A stretch of 64,000 nt of DNA from Armillaria gallica (taxonomy: Eukaryota; Basidiomycota; Agaricomycetes; Agaricales; Physalacriaceae), in NCBI GenBank assembly GCA_037576215.1, contig JBANDB010000003.1:6634001-6698000 (forward strand). The letters run 5' to 3'. Under the pieces are notes generated by a model. The model was not told the origin of the DNA. It searched no databases and saw only the letters and a list, made by a program, of their open reading frames with translations. This document shows, one piece after another, positions 58,595 to 64,000 of this stretch; within the stretch, counting starts at the first letter, position 1; every line of letters begins with the position of its first letter. The translations under genes were made by a program, and so were the position numbers.

Positions 58595-61083
58595 ATGGCG
58601 ACGCAAGCAAACTCTGTTCCCCACCCAACTCTAGTGAAGGTGTGTAAGGAAATTGTTTCTATATCGGTTCCTAACACAGGCCTTTTATTAGGTCGACCCG
58701 TTCATGTTCGTGTCTTATCTGCATGCTTTAAGTCTCCACCCTTTCACACAGTAGTTGATAGACCTGCGGACCAGCAGAAGGTAAGTTATGTGCGGCACAT
58801 CGAAGGTAGTCTCTTGGTTGACACGACTCATAAGGGTATACATAACCGCTGGCAGTGCGTCTCCCGCTTTGTTGGCATATACTCGTTAGATCGAAAACCT
58901 TACAGCCCAGAGATCCCCCCGTTTGCGACAGTCAAACCCGGTGAGGTGTGCTTTGTTCATAGAAAAGTACCGTTCAGTCAACTGATTCACGAGCATTTCT
59001 ACTATTCAGGTATTCAAGGTGGAATGTATCGGTACGGTTCCGGCTTCATATTGTCTCCGTCCAGCTGAAATGACTGGAACAAGACTGGACCGGTGCTCAA
59101 ATTGGCAACAACGACAGTAAGCTTCACCACGAACTGGCGCATTCTATTTGCTATTACTTTAGCTGTAGGCAGTGACGATATCAGGGATGTCGATCTCACC
59201 AAGATCCATAATCTCTCTGGTCCTATTGCCGTCGAGGGCGCGGAACCGGGTGATTGCCTGGTCGTCGATATTCTGGACGGTGAGGCATTCTCCCCGATAT
59301 GGATCGCACAATCTGAGCAGGTTTGTCAGTAACACCGTTCGAGAAGATGCCTTGGGGTTTCACCGTACAACACCTTCATAGTATCAGCCAACCATCATGC
59401 TGATATTCCTATGTTATAGGGTATATTTGAGCTTGAAAACGGTGGGGGGTTGTTCGGTTTGTGCTTACACCTACACATGAAATTCGTCCCGTTAATAGAC
59501 GCCTACTAGCCCGCGAGTTCAAGAGTCGTGCTGCCAAAGCCATTTGGGACTTTAAAGGTGCTCGCATAATATAACCTAGGGTACTCCAATATGACTGATC
59601 CTCTTCAAAGGTGTGTACGCGACGTCTCGACACATACCGGGTGTGCGCTTCGCAGGGGTCTCTCACCCAGGCTTGATTGGTACTGCCCCGTCCGCCGAAC
59701 TCCTAGCTACGTGGAACAAACGCGAGGGTGGGTTGATCGCAGAACACGCCGATGCCGTGCCGCCCGTGGCGTACGCGCCGAATCCCGTGGGCGCGTATGT
59801 CGGTCAGGATAATCTCGACCCCGAAGTCAGAAAACGGATCACGGAGAATGGGGCTAGGACTGTTCCCGGGAGGGAGCATGGGGGTAATTGCGATGTACGT
59901 TTAAGTTTGCTCCTTTGCGAAAAACAGACTATTTGACTCGTAGAGATAGATCAAGAATCTATCAAGGTCTCTTTTGGCTATTTCTGACCTGCTACTTTCC
60001 TAATCGGTGTCCTACAGGGGCTCTCGTTGTTATTTCCCAGTGTTCGTTCCCGGGGCGAACTTGTCGGTCGGTGACTTGCACTTCTCGCAAGGGGACGTGC
60101 GTGTATCCTGTCGGTTTTCTACTCATAAATACTAATATTGCACCTAGGGCGAAGTGCGCATCTCCCTTATTTAATGACTTAAGGCTGAGCCGTGTGCCTG
60201 TAGCTCGCGTTCTGTGGGGCTATCGAGATGGTACGGGACGAATGGGCTATATTGGGCTAGGACTTATACCGTCATTGTTGTTAGGCGGGCATCATCACTT
60301 TTAGCACAAGCATCATCAAAGGCGGCGTGGAGAAGTTCGCTCTGAAGCAGCCCATCTTTATGGTGTGTTATACTCAGATGCATCATCCATTGCAGCAGCT
60401 GACCTAGAGCATCGGCAGCCTTCCCCCATCGACCCGCTATATTCATCCAAGGTCAGACCGGTTGTATCCAATTTTTTTTGTCCGAACTAATCTTACATAT
60501 AGCTTATCTTTGAGGGAATCAGCGTCGATTATCGTATGTCTGCTGTTTTTGCTTCTATCATGAAATCCGATCGTTTTGGCAGATGGAGATGGAAAGCAAT
60601 ACAATATGGATGCGTGAGTTATAAACCGCCTGTCAACGTTCCTACATTTTACAGTCTCGAATCTCAATAGAACCGTGGCGTATAAACAGGCGGCTTTGAA
60701 TGCTATTGCATACTTGATGAAGGTGCGGCTCTAAACTCACAACTGCTGCATCATTCCAGGCTTACGATTCCTCTGATAGATTGGATACAGTAGGCTCTAA
60801 CCTCCCATTCCTCTGATGACATACTGCTCACCCGTCACCGTAGCTCGAGAACAAGCCTGTAAGTCTCACGTTCACATTCACTTGTCACTTTATAAATCGA
60901 GTATCTACCAGACTTACTTCTATCGGCTGCCCCGATTGAAAGCCATGTAGGAGCTGTAGTCGTACGCTTCCCTCTGTAACCTGGTCGTTCTATGATTGAC
61001 GCATATGATAGGATTCTCCGAACGCATGTGTGACCCTGGCACTGCCTACGGGTATCTTCGAGCATGTTAGTATTCATGCTTGA
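58595..61083 (+). CDS. Formamidase (FmdA/AmdA family) with one apparent frame break
   Basis: The ATG at 58595 (MATQANSVPHPTLVKV) leads through many short exons: DRPADQQK, GIHNRWHPEIPPFATVKPGE, CIDWTGAQIGNND, SDDIRDVDLTKIHNLSGPIA, VEGAEPGDCLVVDILD, PFEKMPWGFTGIFELENGGG, GVYATSRHIPGVRFAGVSHP, GLIGTAPSAELLATWNKREG, ARTVPGREHGGNCD, YFPVFVPGANLSVGDLHFSQ, GVEKFALKQPIF, DPLYSSKLIFEGISVDYHGD, GYTREQAYLLLSAAPIESHV and DSPNACVTLALPTGIFEHV. This is the whole family signature; formamidases cut formamide to formate and ammonia. Near 60225-60250 the conserved IEMDGYIGLG segment appears as GAIEM and then MGYIGLG in another frame, with no credible intron. Confidence 0.8.
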
Positions 61084-61339
61084 TTTTTCTGACTTCCGAT
61101 GCTCAGTTACATTGCAGGACATTCTTCCTAAGCCTGAGGGCCTTACGAAGCATGACTTCGGCCAGTGCGCTCTCAGGAGTGACGGTATTGTTTAATTTGG
61201 AGACGTAACGCGTTTTCAATGATAAATACAACGGTCCAAGTACAAATATATACTAAAGTTGCTACTATCGCTATGTATAGTATGCACATATGTACTACCA
61301 AATGAAAAAGGGATTCAAGTCTTTATACTCTGCTGTCGT

Positions 61340-63367
61340 TTATGCAGCATTTTGAGTAAATCCTCCAGACGCGCTTGTCTCAACGAGTGTGATATCCGAC
61401 GGACCCTTGACCTCCCATTGAGTCTCCATCGTAGCCTGCGCCCCGGTATCTACCCTCCACTTCCACTCGAATTTGCCTTCCTTCTCTCCTCCTTTCCCAT
61501 CCACCGTCGCTTCCCACCTGATCTTCAACCCCTGAGTCCCGACATCCAGTATCTCTCCTTCTTTGGCACTCGCCAACACCTCGGGCTTGCGCAACACGAC
61601 TTTCACCCTGCCGTCATCGCACATCGGGATCACATCCTTAACAACGAGATCCTCGATAGCGAATGCGTGCTTGTTGTGCACCGTAATCTTGGTGGTGTAC
61701 GTGGTAGTGTTGATCGTCTCGGCGAACGCTCCCCCGCTGGAGCGCGCCGTTTTGAAGGTACGTGCATACGTGACTTTGGCGGTAGCGTCGTCGCCGAGAG
61801 TACAGTCAAAAGTGTCTCCGGTGACGATATCGTGGATGTACGTGCGTGAGACATACGTGTTGTCAAGGATCACTCTCACAGGACCAGGAAGGAGTCTGTA
61901 TTCGCTGGTGTTTTTGACTTGGCACTGCAAAAGGTATTAAGCAAGGTCATGATATGTAAGGATTGGGGTCTTACCTGCAGGAAAAGTCGAGGATCGATCC
62001 TTGGAACTGTCACATATGAGGTGCTGCTCTGGAATGGGAGTACTGCGACCACGACTTGATGTTCAATGCCGTCACTAGGGATTGTAGATTTTCCTTCAAC
62101 GGAGTACGAGATAGCGAATGGCGTCTCGGTGACCGACGTCGACACCTCTGCCTCAGACGTGGTTGATCCATCAGGGAGAACTATCTCCTCAAAGATCTCC
62201 TCGGATTCGTGGGAAGGCAGCTGTACGGCCTCAACTTGGGGTTGAGGTGGTTGCGTACCTAGACCCGTCCCGCCGAATAGAGATGTGCTCCCTGCGGTCG
62301 CTTGGCCAAATCCTCCCCCAAAAACAGGGGCGAGTGATGATGCTTGATATTGCTGCTGCGGCATCTGGACAAAGGACCCAAGAGTTGGCTTTTTGTTCAA
62401 CGACGAAGAGCCATTGTTGGGGTTGTTGGAGTTGAACGCGGCTGATCGCCACGTAGGCTGCGGTCTGATCTTAATCTGCTGAAGTTTTGGAATCATCTTC
62501 CTCGACAAGTCATTGGAAGAGGTATTGAGAGTGATTGCAGCGTCCTTCCAATCCTCGCCAGTGCTCTGAGTGATGCGAGCCCGGTAATGGAGGTAAACCT
62601 TAGCTGAAGGCTTTCCGTTCTCGGTGGTAGCATGCAACTCATATGTTGGCACCCACGACGTATGATCGACAACTGAAAATCAACATTAACGAATTGTGAC
62701 AGAAGTAAAGAAATTTTACGCACTATAGGTAATTTGCATTTGAATAGACTCTGGTGCAATCGCTCCGACGACGACGTGTATTTCGCCAGTCAAAGTACCT
62801 TTCCTCAGCGAAGACTTGTCTGCCTCGATCTCAAGTGACCTGTCAATCTCAATAATCTTCTCATCAATTGAACTAACAGCCTCAGTGTTTTTACGACCCT
62901 GCTCAACAAAGCTCTGGAGGAACTGAGCCATTTGAACAGGAGCGACGAACTCGCCAGTGATGGATTTGGCGTACTGCACAAGGATCTCAGCCTCATGCTC
63001 GCGTACTTCTTTCTCACTTTCGAGGACAGATTTCTTGGCCTTCAAGATGCGGATGGTCTCAGCAAGGCTGTCTGGTGCGTATGCCGTGGATTTACTGCTG
63101 CCAAATTTACAGACAACGTCAAATAAGCGGGCATCTCCTAGTCCAGATACCCTCACGGAGTGCGTGTCAATGGTACTAGGAAGTCCTCTAATTTCGACGG
63201 TGTTCTGTCCAACCTGTGGGAAACATGAAATTAGTCTATGTCCAGCAACGCTTTGGTGCTCTTACCTTCAGCTCCAGCGGGAAAGTGCGAACCACTTCCG
63301 CCTTGGAAGACTTGTAGATAGTAGCAGATTTGACAGGGAAGTCGGAGGCGAGAATTCGAATTGACAT
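61340..63367 (-). CDS. MuiA-like protein (DUF4140 + DUF4139)
   Basis: Exons 63266-63367, 62724-63213, 61975-62672 and 61340-61924 give 624 residues. N-terminal part (SIRILASDFPVKSATIYKSS, VGQNTVEIRGLPSTIDTHSV, RVSGLGDARLFDV) matches DUF4140. A coiled coil follows (ILKAKKSVLESEKEVREHEA). The rest fits DUF4139: SWVPTYELHA, VYLHYRARITQSTGEDWKDA, SYVTVPRIDPRLFLQCQVKN, LLPGPVRVILDNTYVSRTYI and a beta-rich end (GLKIRWEATVDGKGGEKEGK). A low-complexity Gln/Gly loop (QQQYQASSLAPVFGGGFG) interrupts it. The name comes from bacterial mucoidy inhibitor A; cellular role in fungi is not established. Convergent with the formamidase, 256 bp apart. Confidence 0.85.
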
Positions 63368-64000
63368 CGTGGTGAAGAATAAAGGAGAGATCTTGACAAT
63401 GATACAGCTACTTATTTCTATACGGAGCCGAAGTGGCTGTGACTCGAATCCGTTACCGACGATGTACAGTCTGGTCTTTCTGAGTTTAAATTTGGCAGGC
63501 ACCACAGTTTTTCCCCCAAAAGGTTATGATCGGCTTATGCGCAAAGTCGACGTAGTATTTACATGCTGGGGCATCTTTATCTGCTGGAATGATGAATAGA
63601 AACGTTGAAATTTGCTATCGCAACTTTTTTTCACGACATCTCTCTGCATGGTGAGAAATAACCGTGAAGGCACCCAAGACTCTGAAATAAATAAATATAT
63701 CATGAATTGGGCCGATTTGAGGCAAAAAAAAATATAGAATTAGTAGTAATTGGTTGTGCTCAACATTATTTCCGGGTCCTTATTGGTCTCGTCCCCATCC
63801 GTTTCGGTGAGATTTCGCTGCGCGGGAGGATCGGACCGTGCCACGTGAGCGGAGTGTGAAAACAGCGGACAAGAATCTCACCGAAACGTCTGGGGCATTT
63901 GGGTCGTGATTTCACCCCTCCTGCTTATATCAGTCCCCTCCCCCACACCGTGTTCACTTTTTAGATGCATATTGAGGGTGATGTTCCAGCAAAAAAAAAT
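63368..64000. other. Right-edge intergenic region
   Basis: No gene is supported. Contents are the presumed promoter of the MuiA-like gene, an AT-rich tract near 63690-63740 and the inverted repeat pair described separately. Confidence 0.5.
63800..63888. repeat. 15-bp perfect inverted repeat pair in an intergenic promoter region
   Basis: CGTTTCGGTGAGATT at 63800-63814 is repeated as its exact reverse complement at 63874-63888, 59 bp apart. A CACGTG box lies between them at about 63842. The pair lies 430 bp upstream of the MuiA-like gene (minus) and may also serve a gene beyond the right edge. Confidence 0.7.

Overview
The window looks like nuclear DNA of a filamentous basidiomycete (Agaricomycetes type). 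Nearly every recognisable gene is broken by several introns of about 45-65 nt with GT-AG ends. The gene content (multicopper laccase, secreted oxalate decarboxylase, F-box-like protein, alpha-arrestin, SAGA deubiquitinase) fits a wood- or litter-decay fungus. No organelle, viral or bacterial features were seen. Most exon joins below were worked out by hand from reading frame, splice signals and conserved family motifs.

Layout. 1-21 kb is an accessory, duplication-rich block. It holds three copies of a manganese-type cation diffusion facilitator: the 3' end of one at the left edge, a complete 12-exon copy at 4.7-6.5 kb, and a broken copy at 14.7-16.2 kb. Interleaved with them are four members (here A, B, C, D) of an unrecognised coiled-coil family. 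A and D are inverted copies that still share upstream flank. B and C are direct copies that each carry the same decayed divergent neighbour. Non-autonomous transposons, a LINE relic and a GA microsatellite lie between them. One transposon sits in an intron of the broken transporter copy. Another has landed at the stop codon of D and appears to have lengthened the protein.

21-34 kb holds a complete laccase (minus), a large SAM-like/leucine-zipper protein (plus) and a secreted oxalate decarboxylase (minus), with gene-poor stretches between. Laccase and oxalate decarboxylase both act outside the cell and fit lignocellulose decay and oxalate control.

36-64 kb is a denser housekeeping region: UBP8/USP22-like deubiquitinase, an intron-containing elongator tRNA-Met(CAT) followed by tRNA-like relics, an acidic nuclear-type protein divergent from THG1 (tRNA-His guanylyltransferase), an alpha-arrestin, a leucine-rich-repeat protein with a SAP-like tail, the COA6 cytochrome oxidase assembly factor, a DEDDy 3'-5' exonuclease with a zinc-ribbon-like tail, several unrecognised proteins, a formamidase with one apparent frame break, and a MuiA-like DUF4140/DUF4139 protein. 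Upstream of the last gene is a 15-bp perfect inverted repeat pair.

The strongest candidate for something undescribed is the A-D family block at 10.7-21.1 kb. Its function cannot be read from the sequence.
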